Counted from the first letter of the stretch, positions 20,704-30,092 are shown. The stretch: DNA of 64,000 nt from Pseudomonas poae (GCA_004000515.1 CP034537.1:2108001-2172000), one strand, 5' to 3'. Numbers and translations are program-made. The notes: generated from the sequence alone by a model not told the origin.

Positions 20704-21588
20704 ATGCGAATGCGCCTTATGTTACTGGGCGGCGGGAATGCCCTCGGGCAGGCGCTGATTCGCCTCGGTGCAGAGGAAGACATCGGTTTCCTCGCACCCA
20801 AACCGCCCCAAGACGGCTGGGATGCCGCGAGTCTCACCCAATTGCTCGACGACACCCGTCCCGATGCGTTGATCAATCTCGCCTACTATTTCGACTGGTT
20901 CCAGGCCGAAACTGTCAGCGAGACCCGGCTGGCCGCCCAGGAGTTCGCCATAGAACGCCTGGCCGAGCTCTGCCAGCACCACACCATCACCCTGCTGCAA
21001 CCGTCCAGCTACCGCGTGTTCGATGGCTCCCGTGCCACCGCCTACAGCGAGAAGGACGAGCCGGTGCCCCTGGGCCTGCGCGGCCAGGCGCTGTGGCGGA
21101 TCGAGCAAAGCGTACGCGCCACCTGCCCGCAACACGTACTGCTGCGGTTTGGCTGGTTGCTGGATGACAGTGTCGACGGCACCCTGGGCCGCTTCCTGGC
21201 GCGGGCCGAAAGGCCGGATGAGTTGCTGATGGCGGATGACCGTCGCGGCAATCCGACGCCGGTCGACGATGCGGCACGGGTGATCATCTCGGTACTCAAG
21301 CAGCTTGATTGCGCGGCGCCGTTGTGGGGCACCTACCATTACGCCGGCCAAGAGGCGACTACACCGTTGGCGCTGGGCCAGGCGATCCTCACAGAAGCGC
21401 GCAGCTATCACCCGCTGGCGATCGAATCCCCTACCGCCCAGGCCCATGCGGCACGGCCGGATGCCAGCGATGAGCCGCAGCACGCGGTGTTAGCGTGTAA
21501 GAAAATCCTGCACACCTTTGGCATCAAGCCACGGGCGTGGCGGGCGGGGTTGCCGGCGTTGCTGGATCGTTTCTACCGGCATACCTGA
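20704..21588 (+). CDS. RmlD-like sugar-nucleotide/NAD(P)-dependent reductase
   Basis: 294-residue Rossmann protein of the extended SDR/RmlD type. The nucleotide-binding start is MLLGGGNALGQAL; further blocks are TRPDALINLAYYF, LLQPSSYRVFDG and VLLRFGWLLD. The classical YxxxK is not obvious (YSEKDEPVPLGLRGQALW occupies that area), so it may be a degenerate or regulatory relative. ATG 20704 (MRMRLML) is preferred over the upstream in-frame start because the Rossmann fold begins there. Confidence 0.7.
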   Translation: MRMRLMLLGGGNALGQALIRLGAEEDIGFLAPKPPQDGWDAASLTQLLDDTRPDALINLAYYFDWFQAETVSETRLAAQEFAIERLAELCQHHTITLLQPSSYRVFDGSRATAYSEKDEPVPLGLRGQALWRIEQSVRATCPQHVLLRFGWLLDDSVDGTLGRFLARAERPDELLMADDRRGNPTPVDDAARVIISVLKQLDCAAPLWGTYHYAGQEATTPLALGQAILTEARSYHPLAIESPTAQAHAARPDASDEPQHAVLACKKILHTFGIKPRAWRAGLPALLDRFYRHT

Positions 21589-21604
21589 AGAAATAGAGAT
21601 TCAA

Positions 21605-21711
21605 ATGTGGGAGCGGGCTTGTGTGGGAGCTGGCTTGCCTGCGATAGCATCACCTCGGTATCACTGATACACCGAGGTGCTGCCATCGCGGGCAAGCCCG
21701 GCTCCCACACT
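21605..21711. repeat. REP-type palindromes
   Basis: Divergent REP copies (gtgggagctggcttgcctgc and cgggcaagcccggctcccac) flank an inner stem cacctcggta / accgaggtg. They lie between the convergent reductase and oprG genes and probably end transcription from both sides. Confidence 0.85.
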
Positions 21712-21738
21712 GGTTTTATGCTGCTGGTTAGACCGGCA

Positions 21739-22437
21739 TCAGAACTTGTAGCCAATACCCACCATGTAAACCATCGGATCCACGTCCACATTGACCTTGG
21801 CGCGAGTGCCTTGGCCCAGCGCGTTGTTGTCCACGGTGGCCTTGGTGCTGATGTCGATGTAGCGCGCCTGGGCGTTGATCATCCACTTGTCGTTGATCAT
21901 GTAGTCTGCGCCGATCTGTGCGGCCCAGCCCCAGGAGTTCTCAGCCTTGAAGTTGCTGAAACCTTCGCCCTGGGCACGGCTGCCGACGTGTTCGTCGTAG
22001 ATCCAGGTGTAGTTGATACCGGCGCCCACGTACGGTTGGAAAGCGGATTTGTTGTCCAGCGGGTAGTACACGACGCTCAGGGTTGGCGGCAGGTGTTTCA
22101 GGGTGCCGAGCTTGCCGTTGGCGGCGCCGAGGGCGGTGCCCTTGATCTTCACGTCATGCTCGAACGGCGTGGCCGCCAGCAGTTCGATACCCACGTGATT
22201 GGTGAGCATGTAGGCGAAGTTCAGGCCCAGTTGGGTGTCGCTGCTCATGGTCGCCTTACCGCCCAGGTTGGTGCCCGCCAATGGGCCCTGGTCAACCTTG
22301 ACGTGGCCGCTGTCGGCCTTCGGGTTAACGGTGATCGCGCCCGCGCGAACCAGAATATCGCCCGCTTCGTGAGCGTGTGCGACAGGGGCGACGAGGGCTA
22401 GCGCGAAGAGGGACGCGCCGAGCAGAGACTTGTTCAT
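21739..22437 (-). CDS. oprG: OmpW-family outer-membrane protein OprG
   Basis: Eight-stranded outer-membrane barrel of 232 residues that carries small hydrophobic molecules. It has a signal peptide (MNKSLLGASLFALALVAPVAHA) and the family C-terminus MVYMVGIGYKF with terminal Phe. P. aeruginosa oprG (also 232 residues) is Anr-regulated. An Anr/FNR-like half-palindrome lies about 65 bases upstream here. The neighbouring DUF3299/ABC/ZrgA-like genes keep the P. aeruginosa order. Confidence 0.9.
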   Translation of the reverse strand: MNKSLLGASLFALALVAPVAHAHEAGDILVRAGAITVNPKADSGHVKVDQGPLAGTNLGGKATMSSDTQLGLNFAYMLTNHVGIELLAATPFEHDVKIKGTALGAANGKLGTLKHLPPTLSVVYYPLDNKSAFQPYVGAGINYTWIYDEHVGSRAQGEGFSNFKAENSWGWAAQIGADYMINDKWMINAQARYIDISTKATVDNNALGQGTRAKVNVDVDPMVYMVGIGYKF

Positions 22438-22500
22438 GGGAGCTCCAAAGGACGTTTAAAAGTTGTACGTCCAATGGTAAAGATCGTTCCATTCGGTCTT

Positions 22501-22514
22501 TTGACTCAGCTCAA
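22501..22514 (-). promoter_or_regulatory. Anr/FNR-like box upstream of oprG
   Basis: TTGACTCAGCTCAA matches the TTGAT-N4-ATCAA consensus at 8 of 10 positions. It is placed about 65 bases upstream of the oprG ATG. Known Anr control of oprG in P. aeruginosa makes the site plausible. Confidence 0.45.
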
Positions 22515-22531
22515 TGAAAGGGCGATCAGCG

Positions 22532-23060
22532 CTATTCCGGCAGTTCGTAGATGTAAATCTTGTCGGCATCCATCTGGTAACCGGCATCGGCCAGTTCGCT
22601 GCTGGACGGTTTGACCTGCAGCGCGCCTTCGATCCAATACGGCTGGTACAGCTCATCGAGTTTCACCCCGACTTCGCTTTTGACATGCACGATCTGGTTC
22701 GACGGTGGCGGTGGCACATGGATGCAGGCGCCGAAATACGGCACCAGCAAAAACTCTGTAGTGCGCCCGTTTTCACCCACTTCCAGCGGCACGATATACC
22801 CCGGCAGGCGGATGTGCTGGCCATCTAGGCCTTGCACCACCGGTGCGTGTGGCATCTCCTGCTTGAGCTGGCGGCGCCGACTCCAATGCGCCGGCGATAC
22901 CGGACAGGTCATGCAACGGTTGCATGTTCGGCACTTCCGGCATGGCATCCGGTGGGATCAGTTCCGACCAGGTCAGCTCCTTGGGCTCGGCGGCCCAGGC
23001 GGGCAGGGCGACCAGCAGAAACAGTGCAACGAGTGAGCGACGCATCAAAGCCTTCCTCAT
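22532..23060 (-). CDS. DUF3299 periplasmic protein of the zinc ABC cluster (one frameshift)
   Basis: Exported protein of 175 residues after correction. The signal peptide MRKALMRRSLVALFLLVALPAWA is followed by a domain with GYIVPLEVGENGRTTEFLLVPYFGACIHVPPPP, the mark of DUF3299 (P. aeruginosa PA4066-like). The conserved Cys-Ile-His-Val-Pro segment could bind metal. One extra C near 22885 breaks the frame. The ATG overlaps the permease stop (ATGA), so it is the last gene of the zrgA-ABC operon. Confidence 0.8.
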
Positions 23061-24321
23061 AAACGTATGGACAGGCCGTCGGCCAGGGATTGTCGATAGG
23101 CGCGCCACGCGGGCACGCTGCCCATCAACAACGCTGCGGCCAGGATACCGGCGAGCAGTGTCCATTCATATTCGCTGGGCCATGACATCGGCAAGTCCAG
23201 ACCGTAGTTGGCCTGCAAATACCCGCGCGAAGCGGCGATGCACACGTAGAGCAACCCTACGCCCGCCACCACGCCGGACAACGCCAGAGCGAAGGCCTCG
23301 AAGATCAGCAATGTCGCGATGTGCCACGGGCGCGCGCCTACCGAGCGCAGGATCGCCATCTCGCGGCGGCGTTCGTTGAGGCTGGTAAGGATCGCCGTGA
23401 GCATGCCGATCAGGCCGGTCAGCACCACGAACAGCGAGATCACAAACAGCGCTTTTTCGGCGGTGCCCATCATGCTCCACAGCTCTTGCAGCGCCACGCC
23501 CGGCAGGATCGCCAGCATCGGCTCGCCACGGAATTCGTTGATTTCCCGCTGCAGGGCAAAGGTGGAAATCTTGTTGTTCAGGCCGAGCATGAACGCGGTA
23601 ATGGCCTGCGGCGTGAGGTCCATATTGCGCGCCTGATCGGCACTGATACGGCCTTTGCCCTGGGCGGGCACCCCGTTGTGCCAGTCGATATGGATCGCTT
23701 CCATGCCACCCAGGCTGATATGCAGCGTGCGGTCCACCGGCGTGCCGGTACGCTTGAGAATGCCGACCACGGTGAACGGTTTGTCATCGTGTTTGACCAG
23801 GCTGACCACCGCCACGCCGTGGGCCAACACCAGCTTGTCGCCGAGCTTGTAGTGCAGCGCGTCGGCGACTTCGGCACCGAGCACCACTTCAAACGGGTCG
23901 GTGGCGAAGGCACGACCGCTGGCCAGTTCGAGGTTCTGCTTGCGACCGTACTGGTAGTGCTCGAAATACGATTCGTTGGTGCCCATCACCCGGTAGCCGC
24001 GGTGCGAGTCGCCAAGGGAAATCGGGATTGCCCATTTCACCTGCGGGCTGGCGGCAAATGCTCGTAGCTGTCCCAGCGGATATTGTTGGTGGCATTGCCG
24101 ATGCGAAACACCGAATACAACAGCAGGTTCACCGAGCCGGAGCGGGCGCCGACGATCAGGTCGGTGCCGCTGATGGTGCTGGCGAAACTGTTGCGCGCCT
24201 CAACGCGCACGCGCTCCACGGCCAGCAGCAGGCACACGGAAAGGGCGATGGCGAACGCGGTGAGGATCGCGGTAAAGCGGCGGTTAGCCAGGCTGGCCAT
24301 GGCTAGACGAAACAGATACAT
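23057..24321 (-). CDS. MacB/FtsX-type ABC permease (one frameshift)
   Basis: Inner-membrane permease of 421 residues after correction. One N-terminal TM (RFTAILTAFAIALSVCLLLAV), a large periplasmic MacB-PCD domain, then three C-terminal TM helices (ALFVISLFVVLTGLIGMLTA, LLIFEAFALALSGVVAGVGL, LLAGILAAALLMGSVPAW) with the LNERRREMAILRSVGARP coupling motif. It partners the ATPase 1 base upstream. One T is missing near 24056 (YEH|FAASPQVKW). The P. aeruginosa counterpart cluster PA4063-PA4066 is, as I recall, induced by zinc starvation. Confidence 0.87.
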
Positions 24322-24322
24322 C

Positions 24323-25033
24323 TCAAACCTCTGCGGGCGTGGCGGCGCGATTGAGTTCGGCCAGCGACAGGTTGCGGTCGAACAACGGCGCCAGGCTTTG
24401 GTCATGGCTGACGAACAACAGGCTGGCGCCGGCCTCACGGCATTCGGCGAACAACAGCTGAATGAAGGCTTCGCGAGCGTCGTAGTCCAGGGCTGATGTG
24501 GGTTCGTCGGCGATCACCAATTCCGGCTGGCCGATCAGCGCGCGGGCAGCGGCCACGCGTTGTTGCTGGCCGATGGAGAGCGAATCGGCACGGCGCTCCA
24601 GCAAGTCGTTATCTTTCAAACCCAGGTGCGCGAGCAAGGTTGCGGCGGCCTGGTCGACACTGCCGTGGCGTTGCTTGGCGCGTTGCGCACGCAATTTGGA
24701 AAAGTGGCACGGCAACTCGACGTTCTCGCGCACCGACAGGAACGGCAGCAGGTTGAACTGCTGGAAGATATAGCCGGTGTGGTCGACACGGAACCGGTCG
24801 CGGGCACCGGCCGAGAGTTCGGTCAGTTCCTGGCCGAGCAGGCGGATGCTGCCTTGGCTGGGCTTCTGCACACCGCCCAGCAGCCCCAGCAGCGTGGTTT
24901 TGCCACTGCCGCTCGGGCCTTTGAGAAACAGGGTTTCCCCCGCGTCCAGGCGGAACGCGGGGATGTCCAGCAACTGTGGGTGACCAGGCCAGTTGAAGCC
25001 CAGGTCAGACAGTTCAATCAGTGCTTGGGTCAT
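24323..25033 (-). CDS. LolD/MacB-type ABC transporter ATP-binding protein
   Basis: 236-residue ATPase. Walker A GPSGSGKTT, Q-loop FQQFNLLPFLSVREN, signature LSIGQQQRVAAARAL (LSIGQ instead of LSGGQ), Walker B LVIADEPTSALD and H-loop FVSHDQ are all present. It powers the FtsX-type permease encoded directly downstream and belongs to the zinc-associated cluster. Confidence 0.9.
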   Translation of the reverse strand: MTQALIELSDLGFNWPGHPQLLDIPAFRLDAGETLFLKGPSGSGKTTLLGLLGGVQKPSQGSIRLLGQELTELSAGARDRFRVDHTGYIFQQFNLLPFLSVRENVELPCHFSKLRAQRAKQRHGSVDQAAATLLAHLGLKDNDLLERRADSLSIGQQQRVAAARALIGQPELVIADEPTSALDYDAREAFIQLLFAECREAGASLLFVSHDQSLAPLFDRNLSLAELNRAATPAEV

Positions 25034-25073
25034 GGGAACTCAGAATTTCAGGGTGGCTGCTGTGGCCGTCGCT

Positions 25074-25640
25074 TCAACACCCTTGCTGGCCGCTCGGGCC
25101 GATCAGTTGTACCTGAATTTTCTGGGTGGCGGGGAAGGTCTTGAACACCTGGGTCAGGTCGAGGTTGCTCAGCGCAGTCGGCGTGGCGCAGGTGAACTGG
25201 TAGTGGGCGTGGATTTCGCTGTGGTCGTGATGGTGCTCGTGGGCGCCGTCTTTGGCGTCGTGATCGTGATCATCGTCGTCATCATGGTCGGCCTCGGGTT
25301 TGTCGCCGAACAGCGGGCTGTTGAGTTCCTGGGTGCTGACCACGCAACCGGCGCCTTTGGGCAGGTTGAACAGGGCCAGGGGGTTCTCCAGCTGTTTACG
25401 TGCGGCGGCAACCTTGGCTTTATCGGCCGGGGTGGTGGCCAGGTGTTCGAAGCCCACCAGGTTCATCGCCGGGCTGTCCAGCTCCAGCTCCAGGGCCTGG
25501 CCGTCGAGTACGGCATTGAGGCGCCCGACACCATGTTCGTGGGCGCCGAGGCTGCCGTGCTCATGTTCATGCTCATCGGCGGCGTGGGCAATGGCGAGTG
25601 GCAGCAGGGCAAACGGCAAAGCAAGCAACAGACGGCGCAT
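25074..25640 (-). CDS. ZrgA-like histidine-rich periplasmic zinc-binding protein (DUF2796)
   Basis: 188-residue exported protein, first gene of the zinc ABC operon. Signal peptide MRRLLLALPFALLPLAIAHA; the mature protein starts with a His cluster (DEHEHEHGSLGAHEHG) and has a second His/Asp cluster (DHDDDDDHDHD, HEHHHDHSEIHAH). This matches DUF2796/ZrgA proteins that bind zinc in the periplasm. ATG 25640 has ggag 7 bases upstream; ATG 25658 is possible but less likely. A palindrome that may be a Zur operator lies 26 bases upstream. Confidence 0.85.
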   Translation of the reverse strand: MRRLLLALPFALLPLAIAHAADEHEHEHGSLGAHEHGVGRLNAVLDGQALELELDSPAMNLVGFEHLATTPADKAKVAAARKQLENPLALFNLPKGAGCVVSTQELNSPLFGDKPEADHDDDDDHDHDAKDGAHEHHHDHSEIHAHYQFTCATPTALSNLDLTQVFKTFPATQKIQVQLIGPSGQQGC

Positions 25641-25665
25641 GAGAAGGCTCCAGAACATGAAAGTT

Positions 25666-25687
25666 TTGTTATGTGATCTTATAACAA
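25666..25687 (-). promoter_or_regulatory. Putative Zur-type operator of the zinc ABC operon
   Basis: Perfect inverted repeat ttgttat / ataacaa with an 8-base spacer. The half-sites resemble Zur half-sites (TGTTAT...ATAACA), but the spacer is longer than in the canonical box, so another regulator is possible. It sits at promoter distance from the zrgA-like start. Confidence 0.45.
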
Positions 25688-25771
25688 TAGTTCGCAGAGT
25701 TTGACCGCCCGCTTGGCGTTGCGCAAGCCGCATGGGAGCATGCCTGTCAGAAATGTGCAGGAGGAAGGACG

Positions 25772-26113
25772 ATGTTGAGAATTCGTGGAACCGTCGGCGA
25801 CCTGCCGGTGGACTTGACCGTGGAGCTAGACGACGGCGATTGGGCGCGCCTGGGGGCGCAGTTGCAGGCTGCGCCAGTGCCCAGCGCACCGGCGGCGGTG
25901 CCGGCCAAGCAGGATGAGGACCTGTGGCAGAACGCCCAGGACCTACTGCGCAAAGCCGGGCAACTCAGCGGGCTGGAATTACTCGATCAGTTGGAAGGTT
26001 TGGCCGGCGATGCCTCGGCGGGCAAGCGCCTGTTGGTGCGCCTGCGCCATAGCGCCAAGGTGAAAGTGGCCAGCGGCGGGGATACGCCGCTGTACAGCTG
26101 GATCGGCGATTAG
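25772..26113 (+). CDS. Conserved hypothetical protein (PA4062-like)
   Basis: Small acidic cytoplasmic protein of 113 residues with a strong RBS (aggagg 9 bases before ATG). The N-terminus (MLRIRGTVGDLPVDLTVELD) predicts beta strands, followed by an Ala/Pro linker and helices (DLWQNAQDLLRKAGQLSGLE). I do not recognise a function. It is convergent with cnoX, overlapping by 4 bases at the stops, and keeps its place in the conserved gene order. Confidence 0.7.
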   Translation: MLRIRGTVGDLPVDLTVELDDGDWARLGAQLQAAPVPSAPAAVPAKQDEDLWQNAQDLLRKAGQLSGLELLDQLEGLAGDASAGKRLLVRLRHSAKVKVASGGDTPLYSWIGD

Positions 26114-26982
26114 TACAACGCAGCGAACAACTTGCGGCGGTACACCGTGACCAGCGGGTGGTCATTGCCCAGCAACTCGAACACCTGCAGCAAGGTCTTG
26201 TGGGGCAGGCCTTCGCTGTAGCTGCGGTTGCGGATAAACAACTTGAGCAAACCTTCCAGCGCCGCGTCGTACTGCTGGCGCGCCAGTTGCTGGATGCTCA
26301 ACTGATAGGCCGCCTCATCGTCTTGCGGGTTTTGCGCCAGACGGCTTTTCAAGTCGGCGGCGTCCGGCAGGTCGGCAGCCTGACGCAGGAACGTGATCTG
26401 CGCCTTGGCGCCGGCGAGTGCGGCTTTGTGCTCGTCGCTCTTCACGGCGTCCAGCACGGCCTGGGCTTCACCCAGCTCACCACGTTCGGCCAGGCAGCGT
26501 GCATACAGGATCAGCGCCGCAGCGTTGGTATTGTCCTCGCCCAGCAAGGCCACCAGCACCGCCTCGGCATCGCTGATGCGACCGTCAGCAAACAGTGCTT
26601 GCGCCTGCTCCAGCGGGTCCGCTGCAGCCGGTGGTGGCATCTGTACATGCGGCTCCAACATCGCCCGCACCGCCGACTCCGGCTGCGCCCCGGCAAACCC
26701 ATCCACCGGCTGGCCATCCTTGAACAGCACCACCGTCGGCAGGCTGCGAATACCAAAGCGCGCGACGATATCCTGTTCGGCCTCGCAATCGACCTTGGCC
26801 AACAGCAGCTCGCCCTGATAGCTCTCGGCAACCTGTGCCAGCAACGGCATCAACGCCTTGCATGGCGCACACCACTCGGCCCAGAAATCCACCAGCACAG
26901 GCTTGTGAAACGAATTCTCGATCACCGCCTGGTCGAACGTGGCAGTGGTGACATCGAAGATATACGGCGTGGGCTCACTCAT
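26110..26982 (-). CDS. cnoX: Thioredoxin-domain chaperedoxin CnoX
   Basis: 290 residues: an N-terminal thioredoxin fold with the active site WCAPC (Cys38, Cys41) and a C-terminal TPR-like helical region (residues about 125-285) ending in HKTLLQVFELLGNDHPLVTVYRRKLF. This is the CnoX/YbbN layout; E. coli CnoX lacks the CxxC pair whereas this one keeps it, so a thiol-oxidoreductase activity is expected next to holdase activity. Confidence 0.9.
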   Translation of the reverse strand: MSEPTPYIFDVTTATFDQAVIENSFHKPVLVDFWAEWCAPCKALMPLLAQVAESYQGELLLAKVDCEAEQDIVARFGIRSLPTVVLFKDGQPVDGFAGAQPESAVRAMLEPHVQMPPPAAADPLEQAQALFADGRISDAEAVLVALLGEDNTNAAALILYARCLAERGELGEAQAVLDAVKSDEHKAALAGAKAQITFLRQAADLPDAADLKSRLAQNPQDDEAAYQLSIQQLARQQYDAALEGLLKLFIRNRSYSEGLPHKTLLQVFELLGNDHPLVTVYRRKLFAALY

Positions 26983-27056
26983 GGGGCGTCTCGAATAAAG
27001 CGGGAATGGGGGGAACTATAAGGGCTGGCGCTGACGACCGAAAGCAGCACGGAAAT

Positions 27057-27190
27057 TGTAGTGAGCGGGCTTGTCCCGCGCTGGGTGGCGAAGCCGCCCT
27101 AAACCCAAGCAACGCGGTCTTTCTGAATACAGAATTGCCTGAACTTGGGGCGGCTTCGCCACCCAGCGCGGGACAAGCCCGCTCACTACA
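27057..27190. repeat. Long inverted repeat (REP-like)
   Basis: Arms of more than 40 bases (start tgtagtgagcgggcttgtcc, end ggacaagcccgctcactaca) flank a roughly 45-base centre. The core gcgggcttgtcccgcgctgg differs from the other REPs in the window, indicating a second REP family. It lies upstream of cnoX and downstream of the methyltransferase gene (both on the minus strand). Confidence 0.85.
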
Positions 27191-27203
27191 GAAGGGGGGG
27201 TTT

Positions 27204-27860
27204 TCAAGGGCGCCGCGAATGGTACAGGCTCACCTTGCGAAACTCCCAAGGCTCCGCCAGGTCTGGCAAGGTCAGCGCATCGAGGATCTCCAACCGTTGG
27301 TAATCCGCATGCCGAAAGTCCCGCACGCGCGAGTCCGCTACCAAGGCTTCACGGCCACGGGTAAGGAATTGATCCAGCAACGGCAGGTTGGCGCGGTCGT
27401 AGAGTACGTCCGCCACCAGGATCAGGTCGAAGCGGTCGGCTTCGGCGAAAAAGTCCGCTGAATAACCCAGCTCTACGCCGTTAAGCTCGGCATTCGCCCG
27501 GCACGATGCCAATGCCAGTGGGTCAAGATCGCAGGCCACCACTTCCAGCGCGCCAGCCTTCACGGCGGCGATGCCGGCCACGCCCGAACCCGCGCCAAAG
27601 TCCAGCACGCGCTTGCCGGCGACCCACTCGGGGTTGGCCGCCAGGTAGCGCGCCAGCGCCAGGCCGCTGGCCCAGCAAAAGCTCCAATACGGTGGTTCGT
27701 GCAGGATGCGCCGGGTTTCTTCGGGGCTGAAGGCGCGGTCCATGTTGTCCGCATCCAGCAGCCACAACGACAACGCGGTGCCCGGCAGCGGGCAGGGCAC
27801 CAGGTGGGCGTCGCCGATCAGTTCACTCAGCGCTGCCTGCAGGTCCAGCGGTGGCGTCAT
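27204..27860 (-). CDS. Class I methyltransferase (ETFB-lysine-methyltransferase-like)
   Basis: 218-residue SAM methyltransferase. Motif I is VLDFGAGSGVAGIAAVKAG and motif post-I is VVACDLDPLAL; DLILVADVLYDR is the METTL20-like DxxY region. Protein lysine methylation is the best guess by family; the target is unknown. Its ATG overlaps the lipoprotein stop, so both are in one transcript. Confidence 0.8.
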   Translation of the reverse strand: MTPPLDLQAALSELIGDAHLVPCPLPGTALSLWLLDADNMDRAFSPEETRRILHEPPYWSFCWASGLALARYLAANPEWVAGKRVLDFGAGSGVAGIAAVKAGALEVVACDLDPLALASCRANAELNGVELGYSADFFAEADRFDLILVADVLYDRANLPLLDQFLTRGREALVADSRVRDFRHADYQRLEILDALTLPDLAEPWEFRKVSLYHSRRP

Positions 27861-28311
27861 GGTGCGGGGACGAGTTGCAGGGGGCCGGTCGACTGGGTGA
27901 TCGCCTGGGTGATGCGCACGGCGGGCAGGTGGAGGATCAACTGGCCGGACTGGCTGGCGCGGCCGCGCAACTCGACCCGCGCACCGGCCGGGAAGGCCTC
28001 GGGGTTGAAGCGCAGGCGGAAGGCCAGGGGTTGGCCGTTGCCGGTCAGCACGCTGCTGGCGAGCAGTTGTTGCGGGCGCGAACGGTCGTCGATCACCAGC
28101 AGCGCCAGCTCGACTTCGGCGGCGGCGGGTACACCGTTGAGGATACCGCTGATTTCACGTTGATACGCTGGCAACGGGCCGAGGTCTTCGATCCCAGGGA
28201 CTTTTTTCTCCTGGGCTGGCGTCGGTTGCGGGGTGGCGGGTTTGGGGCTTCGCTGCTGCAGGCGACCAGGACACTGAACAGGGCGAGCAAAACAAGTGGT
28301 CGTAACTGCAT
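27857..28311 (-). CDS. YbaY/YscW-family lipoprotein (one frameshift)
   Basis: Lipoprotein of 151 residues after correction. Signal peptide with lipobox LVAC (MQLRPLVLLALFSVLVACSS), a Pro/Gln linker, then the YscW/YbaY beta domain (YQREISGILNGVPAAAEVEL, ARVELRGRASQSGQLILHLP). A missing C near 28236 breaks the linker. Function in the family is unclear; the YscW type aids outer-membrane assembly of a secretin. Confidence 0.8.
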
Positions 28312-28448
28312 GTACGGCTCCAGAAAGGGCAAAATCCGTGACTTGAAATAAAGAAACATATAAGCCTGCCTATATACCGTAAAGGCTATGGCTTGTCTTG
28401 CGACGGGGATGCGCTACCATGGCCCTCCCTTTTTTGTTGCCTGCCACC

Positions 28449-28913
28449 ATGCACTGTCCCTTCTGCGGTGCCAACGACACCAAGGTCATTGACTCGCGTC
28501 TGGTCGCCGAGGGCGATCAAGTGCGTCGCCGGCGCGAATGCCTGGCCTGCGGTGAACGTTTCACCACCTTCGAAACCGCCGAACTGGTGTTGCCACGTCT
28601 GATCAAATCCGACGGCAGCCGCCAACCCTTCGACGAAGAAAAACTGCGCGCCGGTATGCAGCGTGCCCTGGAAAAACGCCCGGTGAGTGTCGAGCGGCTG
28701 GAAGCGGCGCTGGTGCATATCAAGCACAAGCTGCGGGCGACCGGTGAGCGCGAGGTCAAGAGCCTGGTGGTTGGAGAGTTGGTGATGGGCGAGTTGCAAA
28801 AGCTCGACGAAGTCGCCTATATCCGTTTCGCCTCGGTGTATCGACGTTTCCAGGACCTCAATGAGTTCCGCGAAGAAATCGACCGCCTGGCCCGAGAGCC
28901 TGCCAAACAATGA
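28449..28913 (+). CDS. nrdR: Transcriptional repressor NrdR
   Basis: 154-residue zinc-finger/ATP-cone repressor of ribonucleotide reductase genes. Zinc ligands are Cys3, Cys6, Cys31 and Cys34 ([25 protein letters not shown]); the ATP-cone follows ([20 protein letters not shown]). ATG 28449 gives the invariant N-terminus. It overlaps ribD by 4 bases, the usual gammaproteobacterial nrdR-ribD pair. Confidence 0.95.
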   Translation: MHCPFCGANDTKVIDSRLVAEGDQVRRRRECLACGERFTTFETAELVLPRLIKSDGSRQPFDEEKLRAGMQRALEKRPVSVERLEAALVHIKHKLRATGEREVKSLVVGELVMGELQKLDEVAYIRFASVYRRFQDLNEFREEIDRLAREPAKQ

Positions 28914-30044
28914 ACCCACCGTCCGCCGAACAAGCTGTCCTCGACGCCCATTACATGGCGCGTGCCCTCGAACTGGCCCGCAAAGGCCTGTACACCACCC
29001 ACCCCAACCCACGGGTCGGTTGCGTGATCGTGCGTGATGGGCAGATTGTTGGCGAAGGCTGGCATGAGCGCACCGGCGAACCCCACGCCGAGCCGAATGC
29101 CCTGCGCGCCGCTGGCGACAAGGCCCGTGGCGCCACGGTGTACGTGACCCTCGAACCGTGCAGCCACCACGGGCGTACGCCGCCATGCGCTGACGCACTG
29201 GTGAGTGCCGGTGTGGCGCGGGTTGTGGCAGGCATGCAGGACCCGAACCCGGAAGTAGCGGGACGCGGCATGCAACGTTTGGCCCAGGCCGGGATCGAGA
29301 TTCGCAGCGGAGTGCTGGAAAGTGAGGCGCGTGCGCTGAACCCCGGCTTCCTCAAGCGCATGGAGCACGGCCTGCCGTTTGTGCGGGTCAAGTTGGCGAT
29401 GAGCCTGGACGGTCGCACCGCGATGGCCAGCGGCGAAAGCCAATGGATCACCGGCCCCGCCGCTCGTGCCGCCGTGCAGCGCCTGCGTGCCGAGGCCAGC
29501 GTGGTACTGACCGGCGCCGACACGGTGCTGGCTGATGGCGCGCGCCTTACCGTGCGCGCCGCTGAACTGGGCCTGGATGCCGAAACCACGGCCCTGGCGA
29601 TGTCGCGTCCGCCATTGCGGGTGCTGATCGACGGCCGCCTGCGGGTGCCGCTCAACGCGCCGTTCTTCAAGGCGGGTCCTGCACTGGTAATCACCTGCGT
29701 CACCCCGGAAAACCAGTTTCCCCGTGGCCCCGAATGCCTGGTGGTGCCGGGCGTTGAAGGTCAAGTGGACCTGCGCTCGGCCTTGGTTGCCCTGGCGGCC
29801 CGTGGCGTCAACGAGGTGTTGGTGGAAGCCGGCCCAAGTCTCGCCGGTGCCTTTGCCCAGCAAGGCCTGGTGGACGAGTACGTGATTTTCATTGCCGGCA
29901 AGTTCTCGGCTCCGCCGCGCGGCCTTTGCTCGATTGGCCGCTTGAGAAACTGGCGGACGCCCCCAACTCAAGATCACCGAAATGCGCGCTGTGGGCGACG
30001 ACTGGCGAGTCACTGCCGTCCCGGTATCACCAGCGAGCGTATAA
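28910..30044 (+). CDS. ribD: Bifunctional riboflavin deaminase/reductase RibD (two frameshifts)
   Basis: Second and third steps of riboflavin synthesis. Deaminase domain (1-145): zinc motif [11 protein letters not shown] and [15 protein letters not shown]. Reductase domain (150-378): [43 protein letters not shown]. One A is missing near 29903 and one C near 29965; corrected, the C-terminus reads [20 protein letters not shown] and the stop is TAA 30042-30044, giving 378 residues. Confidence 0.93.
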
Positions 30045-30092
30045 TTCTGACCGGGCGCTCAAGAGCCCCGTACCGTTTTCCAGGAGAAGGCC

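Noticed and set aside
22501..25687. MacAB-type drug efflux system
   Set aside because: ATPase and permease are MacB/LolD-like but there is no MacA-type adaptor; the His-rich protein and conserved order point to the zinc-associated set instead.
28817..30013. 398-codon antisense frame opposite ribD
   Set aside because: RibD is unmistakable on the + strand and the antisense product has only Arg/His/Ala-rich composition.
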